DNA from: Cylindrodendrum hubeiense
Taxonomy: Eukaryota > Ascomycota > Sordariomycetes > Hypocreales > Nectriaceae
Direction of reading: 5' to 3'
NCBI GenBank assembly: GCA_014621425.1
Contig: JAANBB010000116.1
Span: forward strand, 36,945 to 100,944
Length of the DNA stretch: 64,000 bases
A model generated the notes under the pieces. That model saw nothing but the letters and a program-made list of their open reading frames with translations. It made no database searches and was not told the DNA's origin. Shown here piece after piece: positions 1 to 9,750 of this stretch; the first letter of the stretch is position 1, and each line of letters begins with the position of its first letter. Made by a program: the position numbers and the translations under genes.

Positions 1-448
1 TTGCATGCTCGAAGCTATTCGAGACTCTCTTGGCATTTCTGTCAGGCCTCCCGCCCTTCCAAAACTCTTGGTGTGCAGGGCGTTTGTGGGGAGATTCTTG
101 GCTCCACGATGGTGAGAGGGGTCACGAGTCGGGGTCGTCCGTTTGCCCCGGCCCTATTCCAAGAAACAAGTGCCTTCAAAATCCGAGACGCGAAGGACAC
201 GATGAGACCTCGCAAGGGGAGTTAAGTCCGTGGTGGGATGATAGCTACTGAGCAGACCGTGGTAAGATGCCACTTGGCGTGGTTCCCATAAATAGAGTGA
301 GCGGTTGATCAGGGCCTCTGTGAAATATTACTGGTTCGTGAGGAGACTTACCGTCTTTTTGGTCTGACTGATGGTCGTTCTTGGCACTCGCTGGTCGTTC
401 TTGGCATTTAATTTGGACCGGGAGGCCCAGGATATATCCACAGTATGA

Positions 449-553
449 GCGCTTGATAAACTCTTGGCGCTTGATAAACTCTTGGCGCTGGATAAACTCT
501 TGGCGCTGGATAAACTCCTGGCGCTGGATAAACGCTTGGCGCTGGATAAACGG
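449..553. repeat. 18-bp tandem minisatellite, about six copies
   Basis: Six head-to-tail copies of an 18-bp unit, GCTTGATAAACTCTTGGC and variants (CTTG/CTGG, CTCTTG/CTCCTG/CGCTTG). Because 18 is a multiple of three and the unit lacks stops in several frames, the array is open on both strands and creates spurious repetitive ORFs. I see no gene around it, so I treat it as non-coding minisatellite DNA. Confidence 0.9.
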
Positions 554-3500
554 CAATTGCTCACGCCACTAATAGTCTCCCGATCTCTAGGATAAGTCGC
601 ACGACCAGGTATGTACAATTGCTATCCGCACGACTTTTTCCGAGGCCCGGCCCAAAAGGGACAGCAAGCCCGGGTTCCATCAATCCTCTCTCAGTTCCTC
701 GCGCCCGCACCTACGCCCCCGTTCTCGTCACGAATCGACGCCCATCCTCTGCGCCGCTGGGCTTCCCACAGATGGGTCGATGGCCAGACCCAGGCTGTAT
801 TGCCTCCTGATCTCCTCAGCACCTGTTAGCCATGTCCCCGGAACTTCTTTCGCATGCATCTCGCCACAGCCATCTTCAGCTGGTAACTCTCGGCATGCCC
901 GCCAAGGTGTCCCTTTCCTTATCGTCAGTCTCGTCCTCGGTCTCATCCTCGACGCTCCTCATCGATCGCCGAAACAAGTCTTTCCTATGTCAGGACGCCG
1001 TTGCGATTAATCCTCCGCTTCGGTGTCCCCGCTTTGGAAGCGACAAGCCTGCTCTCGTCTGTCGAATGCGAACTCGAACTTATCTTGACAGTCACTGCGG
1101 ATAAAAACATCGCCAATCATGATGCTTCGATCACTTGAAATGAATCTCAATAAGCCGATGGATCACCCTTCTCAGGTTGGATCGACCAGTATTCCAGTAT
1201 TCCAGTCAAGTGGTCTTATCCCCTCTGTTTACCACTACTCTGCGCTGCGTTTCTAAGTCGCTGAGGTATGTCCCTTCGTGATTAACGATTGTTCTAAGCT
1301 TGTATCCTCCTCACCCTTTGCTCATTTCCCTTACAAGAGTAACATCCAGCTTGCGCCAGTGTTGCACCTCAATCCAGACTTTCAAGTCGCACTAACAAGT
1401 CCGTTGCCTTCAAGTCAACGGCGATGCCATATGTTCCTTCGTCCTCGGCGCCTCTAATGACGAACTTAATTATCATTCTGTGATATTCTCGGCCTACAGC
1501 CGGCCGCCTTGACAAGTATCGATCGGCCTTCCCTCGGTTGTTAGGCGGCAGGGCTCATCGGGTTGCAGCAGGTGATTATCAGGTCCGTTCCATCGAATCT
1601 CACTGCCCGTCAAGCCCAAGGAATGCACTCTAGTCTTATTCTCATATCCTTAATTTGCCAAGGGCTTGAGCAAAGTGATGAAATACATTTGTCATGAGGG
1701 TTAGCCCATGACAATAGCAATTTTGACTCTTGTTCTTCGCATAGCTCTGTCATTATTTTCCAAGGTCATGTCTGTAAACCTAGCCCTCAGGGCCAATCCC
1801 TCATTCAGCCGTTCCCAAGAGCCAACATCATATCGCATTCTTGGTCCACAATCACCCATTTACAGTTGGTGACTGCGTGAACTGTCATCTGGCCTTCCAC
1901 CAAGGCAACAGCGCGCTGCAACATCAGACGCCCATGTGCGAGTAAATCGTTTAGTTTCGCGACGAAATACGTCGAGAAGAACAGCTCTGACACAAATTGC
2001 GACAGGAGGCTCCCTAGCGAGTCAGTGCTGCTGACTCGAAGAGAGAGTGGGTTCGGTGCTGGGAGATCTTGTGAATCGTCGACTGGTCGACGGCAAGGTG
2101 TGCCAGGTCGTTGGAAGAATGATTGGTCTGGTAACTTAGGGTGTTGGGGGGTAACGAGATTGGCGACTAACGCGCGCTATTCATGCAGTACCATATTCTG
2201 CACTGATATTGCAATTACCGGTTAGTGTACTAATTTTCTTGTTTTGATTGCCCGTTCATGTCCTTAGGCCTACTCCGCAAAACAAGCGCGCAGTGTTTCA
2301 TATGCGGCAATGCCCTGCATATCGACTGAGATCAGCTAGCTGATATAGTTATCCTTAACTTCTGGTAATCCGTGGTGCGGCTCGTCTGAAGTACGCATAA
2401 TTGAGCCCTTAAACTTCATCCCGAATTAGGTAGCTAATAACCGTAGGTCTAGTGAAACTTCTACCTCGAAGGACTGCGCGGCGACTTCTTTGATTGCCTC
2501 TACCCGATCGACTCGACTGACCGAAATAAAACTAAGACTAGAGAGAGATGACTTGAACCTCGCCTTATTGGGCACCTAGTCTTGGCCGTAGGCTCTTCTG
2601 TTTGTGTAAGGTATCTCGGTAGGACGTAAGCAGAACATTGATATGATAGGCGGTATAAATAAGGATACGCCCGAGAAGAAGTCATAGAGACTTTCCCTAA
2701 TAAGCACTAAGACCAAGCGCTCGAGAAGACTCGAACGTTCGTCGCAGCCATAGCTTCCTAAGATGGAGCTTATGCACCCGGTTGCGTTCCGTCGATAGAC
2801 TGTCGGCGCTGTATTAGCCACTCTATCTAGGCAGCGGCTATTCTCTTGGAAATAAAAGACCCGGGATGCCGGTTCATAAGGGCCATGGGTCTCCGCTAGA
2901 GCTCTCCTACGCTTAGTCTAGGTCTGGCTCAAGTAATATAGGGATCAGAGATTTCCAACACCGCTTACGATGTCCCTCCATTAGTGAGCCGCGCTCCAGT
3001 TCTACAGCGAATATCTATCTGGTCAGCTGGCCCTTGACGGGGCATTGAATTCTCCTGCATATCCATAACTCTGCTATAATTGCGTCGACTCTGGATGTTC
3101 TTGACCTTACCTCCTTTATTATCCGGTTTCGGCACCTCATTAAGTCGTTCTTAGCCCTCGTAGCTACACTTGGCGCTTATCCTCTGAGAAAAACAAGTAT
3201 TGCTCTTGTTCTATTAGGGGCTCGCGTTCTACTTGACATAAAACGAGCTCCGTCTGATCATCCTATGTAGTCCAAGATCACGGAAGAAGCTTAATGAACT
3301 TCGTGAACCGCACGATGATAATAGAGTGCTTTTATAAAACGTAAATATCTTAAATAGTCTCAATTGCCCGCCCCTCGGGAGTCCGATGCTGGTCATTCTA
3401 TCGTTCATTTACGGCAAGATCTAGGCAAGCTGTTACGTCAGTGACCAGAAGGAGAATGGGATAAGCAATTTATTTGACAATTCGGTTCAGGATCGGTGCT

Positions 3501-4688
3501 TCCTTGGAGGCTAATGATGATGGTGGTCTCAGTAGTCAACTATCGCTTTCGTCATCGGCGGAAGAACCTTCTGCAAAGCGTCAGCTCGTCGCCATCTTTT
3601 GGGATGATACGCGACGTGGATAGTGTGGAATGTTGAGAAAGGTGACAGATGCTGATGACGGAGGCTCGGAGGTTAAGTCACCTGAGGCAAGAGCGCAATT
3701 CACGAAATGCGTTTCGGGAAGCGATAGAGGTTGCTTTGCATCAAGCCTTTTGGCTCGATAAACCTTAGCGAGGCAAGCCATAGGCTCCTCGGTCGCCCAG
3801 AAATCTCGTTCTCTCATATTGATGAAAGTGAGGGCAAGAGAAGGATATCGTCTTGTTATATTCTTGGAATTCTTCGAGGTTGAGGTGTAATATATAATAA
3901 ACCAAGAAGGCTGATGTCGTGTAGACTCGTGAGGGAGCGTTTGATTACGAAGATGAGCCTGGCGTATCTTGTCGTTGGTAAGTCGTGACTAGAGTCATGG
4001 AAGCCTGGTGAGAAGCTATAAAAAATAGAAATGCGAGGTCAGATGGCAGCTATCCTTTGCCTCTGTTTCTTTCCGGGTTATTGAGGGCTCTCGTTATGGA
4101 GGAAGAGGAAACTGATGTGGCCCCCTAGTTTATCGCTGAGGAGTGTGCGTATTTGACGGTTAGATCGTGCCGGGGTCTGAGATGTCTGTGGCTTGTTGCG
4201 TTGCCAGGTCCACCGAATTTAATATTTGGTATTGAGTTAATAATCCGTTTTATTATGGAAAGTAACGGGACTCTGTGGTTTATCTGAGGCTGATAGAGCT
4301 CTGGAGGACGTTACCCCTATCCTAGGAATATCTTCCCGCGTGGGTATATGCTTTAACCCATCCTTGATCTATTGTCTGAGATACTTCGTGACCTGTCGGA
4401 GCTACTACGCATAGGCTGCAAATGCATTGTTCTCGTGTGAGGGTTCATCGATTGCCATGGGCATTGCTCCTTAAGCTCATAGATAGGACGAAGTCGTGCA
4501 CTAATCTTCTGTTCTTAGATGGCCTAGAGCTCTGTAGGGCAGCGCACTGGTGTAATTAGGATCGTATTGATGTTCGATGGAGCTCGGAAGAATGAGGGCC
4601 GTATAGGGTGTAGTTCGAGATTTCGGGTGGGAATCGAAGTCTTGTACTGGCTGTAGCCTAAGATTTCTGGCTGTCGATTGAGATCTGA
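554..4688. other. Gene-poor, degenerate region
   Basis: No ORF here has a recognisable domain or a plausible spliced structure. From about 2,200 to 4,600 the sequence is rich in TA, CTA and TAG and stop-dense on both strands, which suits decayed repeat or transposon DNA, possibly affected by repeat-induced point mutation. This is an inference by eye; no dinucleotide ratios were calculated. A tRNA-like (A box/B box) signature near 4,620-4,705 is reported as a finding. Confidence 0.5.
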
Positions 4689-4802
4689 ATGCAAATACCT
4701 CTGAACTATGATTGTGCGGTATGTTTGAGCGTTGCTGCTGACCTGGGCCTCGATCATACCTTAACCAGAGGTAGCTCTTCATTGATTTATCAGGGCAAGG
4801 CC

Positions 4803-5186
4803 ATGGATGTGGATATACGGCCTACCTTGACACAAGAGAGTAATTACGATGATCGACTACTACCTCCCCAGCACCAATCGAGGGGAGAAAATGGGCCAGA
4901 CATCAAGCCTTGTCTCGACGAGTCAGGTGGTACTAAGAGGGGGCTCGATGAAACGTTGATCTCGGAGGAGGAGAGTTCTCGGAGCGCGCGGATACGAAAA
5001 AGGAAGCAGGTGGTCATTGACAAAGTTGTCAAAAGCCTATCTGGATGGCTGGACTCTAAGATGGAAACTGTTCAAAACGTATTTGATGGGGTATATGATG
5101 AGTCAGGGGATGAAAGGAAGAGGAGTCACGGCAGTGGCGGTGATTTGCTGCCTAACAAGCAGCATCCGGTGTGTCCGGATGTTTGA
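4803..5186 (+). CDS. Orphan hypothetical protein, charged
   Basis: An ORF of about 127 residues from the ATG at 4803; an in-frame upstream start at 4689 would give 165 residues. I do not recognise the family. The middle is acidic and serine-rich, followed by a basic stretch (RIRKRKQ) and a possible amphipathic helix with VVKSLSGWLD, then an acidic/basic tail. It lies at the edge of the degenerate block with no partner gene. It could be the 5' fragment of a once longer gene, since a GTGTGT donor-like site sits just before the stop, but no convincing continuation is seen. Coding status is uncertain. Confidence 0.3.
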   Translation: MDVDIRPTLTQESNYDDRLLPPQHQSRGENGPDIKPCLDESGGTKRGLDETLISEEESSRSARIRKRKQVVIDKVVKSLSGWLDSKMETVQNVFDGVYDESGDERKRSHGSGGDLLPNKQHPVCPDV

Positions 5187-5748
5187 AGCCGACGCAATTC
5201 TCAAATATCCCGTGGACCAACAAAACGTATATGGCCTTTTCTTTCATATATGGATGTGCGACACCATTCCGGTCAAGACAGCCATGGCGAAGCAAATGAC
5301 GGGCCGTCTCATCAGTTTACGCCCCACGCCAGCGAGTGCATTTGGTCCTCATTCCGACGGCCCCACGTTTAGCTAGTAGGGATGGTGCGGGCATCTTTTC
5401 CGTGCCGAGCTTGGAACCCATTTATGTTGTCGTAATGCGCTGTGGTCTCGCAGGGTTCTTGGGCGAACCAACCTCGCCAAATCTTATCCGCGGTTGGTCC
5501 GAGGCCCTATTGGAACGGACGCGGTGGCAACGTGAACAAAAACATGCAGCAGGAAGAGCCGGAACAGGGATACGGAGCCGTCGGGCCTATGGCGCCATGA
5601 AGAAAAGTCTTTGAGAATTCATCATTCCACTACCCGGCTGTCTCTGTCTTGCGGTCGATCTATATAGCATCGTGACCCCGCGCTGCATCTTGCCGTGGAA
5701 TTCCTACCTGGACATCTGCATTAACGACCCAAGTGCCTGCCGTCCAAC
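5187..5748. other. Intergenic region before the PI-PLC gene
   Basis: About 560 bases without a recognisable gene. A TATA-like TATATAG lies near 5660, roughly 90 bases upstream of the PI-PLC start codon, and could belong to its promoter. Nothing else is evident. Confidence 0.35.
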
Positions 5749-6987
5749 ATGGCTCCCAGTTTTAAGCGAATTGTCGAGCAATTTTTGCTCTTCGTCCTCC
5801 CAGCTAACTCCACTGCTTCCTCGGAAGACAGCTACGCCCAAAATGGGCTCACATGGTCCAGCAGCGCGCTGCGTATGAACCAGATCCAGGTCATCGGCAC
5901 GCACAATGCCTACCACCGCGAGGCGACTCTTGCAGAGCAAGCTTACATGTCGTCCACCATGGCCGGCGCCCAGAACCTGTTTTATTCGCATCCTTCCTTC
6001 GACATCCAGGCTTCCTACCAGTCCGTCCGCAATTTCGAGCTGGATATTTATGCCGACCCCGAGGGCGGCCACTACGCGAAGCCGCTGATCCGAGCCAACG
6101 TCTCCACGGAGCCACTCCCCGAAATGTCGGATCCCGGCATCAAGGTGCTGCACATTGCCGATGTGGATTACCACACAGTCTGCCGCACCTTCAAGGGCTG
6201 TCTCAAGATTGTCAAGAAATGGAGTGACGCTCACCCGGAGCACGTGCCCATTCCTTTCATGATCGAATTCAAGACCGCCGAGGCTGAAGTGGTTGCGTTG
6301 GGTGGTGCCTCCATCATCCCATGGAACAACGCCACGCTGCTCAAGGGTCTCGATGAGGAGATTCATAGCGTCTTTAGCGACGATCAGCTCATTGTTCCCG
6401 ACGACATCCGTCGTGGCAACCTCACCCTTGAAAAGTCTGTGCTACAGCACGGATGGCCCGACCTCGAGAGTGCCCGCGGTCGCGTCTTGTTCCTCATGGA
6501 CAACGGGCCCGACCATCCTGTGCGCGACGCCTACATCAAGGACCGCCCCAATCTTGAGGACCGCGTGATTTTCACAAACTCGGAGCCAGGAAAGTCTGAC
6601 TGCGCGTTCCAAAAGGTTCGATTCGTTTTTTCAATATCCACTATTCAAGCCAAATTGTTAACCTCGTTGCAGCTCAATGACCCCACTGGCGACAACCAGG
6701 CCAACATCCGAAAACAGGTCAAGGCCGGGTACTGGGTGAGAACCCGCGCTGACGAGCCAATTACGACCCTCCTTTCCGACGACGTCACCGGTATGCGCGA
6801 TGCAGCATTCTCCAGTGGCGCCCAGATTGTTTCAACCGACTTCCAGGCTTACGGAATGAGCTCGCGCTGGGAGGTTGACTACGCCGTCAGCTTCAAGGGC
6901 GGTCTAGCGGCGCGCTGCAATCCCATCATTGCACCCGACAGCTGTTCAGATAATCAATTAGAGAATCAGGACTACATCCGCGAGTGA
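5749..6987 (+). CDS. Ca2+-dependent phosphoinositide phospholipase C-like protein
   Basis: This resembles the small, single-domain PI-PLC family related to Streptomyces antibioticus PLC1, phosphodiesterases that cleave phosphoinositides in a TIM-barrel X domain. The catalytic His motif IGTHNAYHR lies at about residues 48-56, followed by a metal-ligand-like FELDIYADPEGG and, late in the protein, GYWVRTRADEP, a hallmark of the family C-terminal barrel. One in-frame intron of 57 nt is likely at 6616-6672 (GTTCGA donor, GTTAAC branch, TTGCAG acceptor). Removing it joins CAFQK to LNDPTG, as the family expects, giving about 393 residues instead of 412. A hydrophobic stretch near the N-terminus (FLLFVLP) suggests secretion but is a weak signal peptide. 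No PH, C2 or EF-hand domain is present, so it is not the housekeeping PLC1. Confidence 0.85.
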   Translation: MAPSFKRIVEQFLLFVLPANSTASSEDSYAQNGLTWSSSALRMNQIQVIGTHNAYHREATLAEQAYMSSTMAGAQNLFYSHPSFDIQASYQSVRNFELDIYADPEGGHYAKPLIRANVSTEPLPEMSDPGIKVLHIADVDYHTVCRTFKGCLKIVKKWSDAHPEHVPIPFMIEFKTAEAEVVALGGASIIPWNNATLLKGLDEEIHSVFSDDQLIVPDDIRRGNLTLEKSVLQHGWPDLESARGRVLFLMDNGPDHPVRDAYIKDRPNLEDRVIFTNSEPGKSDCAFQKVRFVFSISTIQAKLLTSLQLNDPTGDNQANIRKQVKAGYWVRTRADEPITTLLSDDVTGMRDAAFSSGAQIVSTDFQAYGMSSRWEVDYAVSFKGGLAARCNPIIAPDSCSDNQLENQDYIRE

Positions 6988-7165
6988 ATATAACGAAATC
7001 ATGCCTGTAAACCACTGTTGGTGATGCTTCACTTTTCTTTTCTTGTCTAGATTCTTGATTTATTGATCCTAGGTATCATTGTTCAAAAGTTCAAGACGCA
7101 CAGCAGACAATAAAGACCGCCTCCCAGAATCAAGACCGAGACAAATTCACAACCCCTTTATGCTA

Positions 7166-7932
7166 CTAAGTACGAGATCTCTTTGGACGGCGTTTCTGTT
7201 TGCGTCGTCCTGCAGGCACAGGTGCCGCAGGAAGAGATGCCACAGGTACGGGCGTCGAAGCCACAGCAGTCGCAGGTACAGACGGAGCAGAGACAAGCGT
7301 CATTCCTTGGGGTAGTGCCGGGTGATTCATCCTGGAGAACTACGGGTAATTAGAAGATAGGTGAGAAGTCCACGACAAGAAAACTTACTCGTGTCAGTTG
7401 TTGGGGAGTCATGTTGGGCAACACCACGCTTCCTGGGACTGTGTCTTCTAACGGTAAGCATCCGAATGGGTGTTAGAATTCACATCTTCTTACCTGGTTG
7501 TGCCAAAAACCAGCACCGGTCTCCTTGGTGGCGACCGTTTCCACAATGAGGGCATCCGGGACGCGAGGCCACCGTTGGTGCAGCTGCTCGCGCGGGGGTT
7601 GGGATGGGAGCTTGAGTCAATGGAGTCATCGTCGGAGCAACCAGGGACAATTCCGGAGCTAGAGCGTAGTTAGGAGCTACTGCAGCATTCTCGGATGCCT
7701 CAAAAGCAGCCAAAACGGCAGTTATCCGGTCGACAAGTTGGTCTGCAGCATCTTGGAGAGGCTTCATCCGAATCTGGTCTTCTCCCAAGGGCCCAGGAGA
7801 GGTATCGACCGTGTTGGGAGTGAGATCAGCGAGACGGGAAGCAAAGATACTCCATTCAGCTGCGGCAGGAGATGGGTTCGAGACACTAGGCGGAATAGAA
7901 TTGGCGTCGGAGCCAACACGAGAGGACGACAT
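7166..7932 (-). CDS. Zinc-knuckle protein, Gag-like, three exons
   Basis: Exons on the minus strand: 7932-7494, 7447-7389 and 7339-7166 (introns of 46 and 49 nt with GTAAGA/GTAAGT donors and GTTAG/CGTAG acceptors). Together they give an intact frame of 223 residues starting MSSSRVGSD; an in-frame ATG at 7971 could add 13. Residues 20-120 are low-complexity Pro/Ala/Ser with a helical part (DAADQLVDRITAVLAAFEA). A CX2CX4HX4C zinc knuckle (CPHCGNGRHQGDRC) follows near residue 135, then a Pro/Ala/Val-rich segment and a very basic end (GRRKQKRRPKRSRT). The knuckle resembles those in Ty1/copia Gag proteins, and an LTR-like repeat lies about 0.7 kb upstream. No protease, integrase or reverse transcriptase is seen, so it is either a remnant or a captured gene. 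Confidence 0.5.
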
Positions 7933-8113
7933 CTTCGAGCACGCGTCACTTAGTCTGCACTCAACAACCACCTAGCAGCGAGTCGGAACATACCTTGATG
8001 ATGCGATGGTATTCTCAAATGCCCAAATCGTAGGGAGAGAGGTTCGTTTTTCGGATCAGATAGGATATCGTCCTGTAATGAAGTCAGTGCCTGTCCAGTT
8101 GCAAACACGGAAG

Positions 8114-8160
8114 AGCTAAGGACAGAAGAGCGAAGGACGGAAGAGTGAAGGACGGAAGAA
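8114..8160. repeat. 15-bp tandem repeat, three copies
   Basis: Three near-identical 15-bp units of the form AGAGCGAAGGACGGA follow one another. They are purine-rich and lie upstream (on the minus strand) of the zinc-knuckle gene, probably in its promoter or leader or in an old LTR. Confidence 0.7.
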
Positions 8161-8626
8161 TGATACAACTTACTCTCAGCTGACTGGAGACTGTTCTGCT
8201 AATCTGGATTTCGACAAGAAGGAGCCACGGACTCGGTGGGAGGGTAGAAGAAAACGATCGACGAGGCACAACAGGCTTCAGGGATATACATACGCCTCCT
8301 AGTCCAGTGCCGGTGTAGGGGCAACCAGCCGCCAACGAACCACAAGCCTTGAACCCAAATCTGTTGAGTACAAAGACGAGCACGCGCGCAACTCGTGCAC
8401 AGACGGCGACAGAATCATGCACGCTGGAACATCAGTGTGCGAGGGACGAGTGAAGAGTGAAGCAAAAGTCAGTTGCGAGAAAGCTGCAAGAGTTCATATT
8501 CTTGGTCTCGAGTCACGAGTCACGGGACCAGCCCCAGTCACTGAGTCGCAGTTGGTTTGTTCCCAGAACAAGCAAGTCTCAGCCAAAATCGTACCAACAC
8601 AGTGTGTACTCGTAGCGACAAGCTCC

Positions 8627-8753
8627 AGGATGTCAGACAATAGGAAAGCCGGCTCCGCAAAAGGACCCAAGCGTCAGTGACGTCTGCATTGTCAATAAGA
8701 CCTAGATCCTGTTGCATTGTCAACAGAACCTGGATTATATTGTCAATAGTACC
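8627..8753 (-). repeat. LTR-like dispersed repeat, copy A
   Basis: Read on the minus strand, this holds three spaced ATTGACAAT/GTTGACAAT motifs followed by TTTTGCGGAGCCGGCTTTCC and TGTCTGACATCCT. The same order of motifs recurs in direct orientation on the plus strand at 46695-46807, with mostly transition differences. Repeated GACAAT blocks of this kind occur in fungal copia-type LTRs, and the zinc-knuckle ORF lies on the same strand downstream. Exact LTR ends and target-site duplications are not visible to me. Confidence 0.6.
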
Positions 8754-9750
8754 TCCTCCCTATTAGATATAAGGAAAAGAGAAGACTGTCTATTTTTAGG
8801 CATCATCATCGAGCTGTTCCATCCAATTCATCCAGTCCGATGCAGGACTGTCCAAGGAACTCGGCGATTGACCCCAGAATATGATCTTGATAGTGCTGCG
8901 ATACCTCTCTATCAGAGTCCCAGAAACCATTTAATCTATGAGATTGGTTTTGAGACACCTTTAAGCGATTAAAATAATCCCGCTTTGGGCATTTTTCTCA
9001 ACTTTTTGGAGGAGAGAACTGTCGTAGTCCCTTGATCGCTCTGTGGCCATGCAACCCATCTCCAGAAAGCCGCAGCTGAGACTCAGATGAGACTGAGATT
9101 GAGAGTACGTCCGCCGCCCCAACTGTGAGACTGAAACCTTACAGTAAGGTATTTTAAAGCTCTTGAATGTAAGCGAAACCCCAGGTGTGGCGCAGTGGCT
9201 GTCTGAAATGTGATTTGTGTGGGGTGCTGCCTAAATCCATTGCACTTTGCGCACAGCTTCACTTTACACCTTGCGCAACACGCATTTGCGCGTAAGCACA
9301 AGGCTGAACTTTTTTTAATACGTATTTCCCGTCAGAACTAAGATTTCGCACTTGGGGATATACAGAACACAAAAATCCCTGTCCTATCTTGGATGGGTTT
9401 TTTTCATTAAAGCTCCGAAACGAAATATTCAACCTCAACCAGGAGACAGGTAGCTTCACTGATCATTTGGACATCATCTTTCTCATCGCACTTTTGCCCC
9501 ACTAAGCTCACCTCAAATCCTACGGAACAAGCAACCCGGTCGCCTTGGTGTCAATTGTATCCCACCCAGACCACATCAACAAGGTTGGTTACTCCCACTA
9601 ACCATATTCATCTCTACGCTTTAATCAATGAATATAATGACCATCGATAGGACAGCCTTCGGGAAACGTCACGTGAGATCATTCGGCTTCAAGTGTCGCT
9701 GGTTGTGTAAGGATCTCGTCTACCCATAAACTTCAATAAGCGAGTCGCAA
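8754..9750. other. Intergenic region upstream of the kinase-fusion gene
   Basis: About 1 kb with no recognisable gene. A TATA-like ATATAAGG near 8767 lies next to repeat copy A and may belong to the old LTR. The final 500 bases presumably hold the promoter and leader of the kinase gene. Confidence 0.4.

Noticed and set aside
1..251. Overlapping short plus-strand ORFs at the left edge
   Set aside because: No domain, no splice continuity, and amino-acid composition looks random.
245..618. Repetitive minus-strand ORFs with RQEFIQ or AKSLSS units
   Set aside because: They simply translate the 18-bp minisatellite, which is open in several frames.
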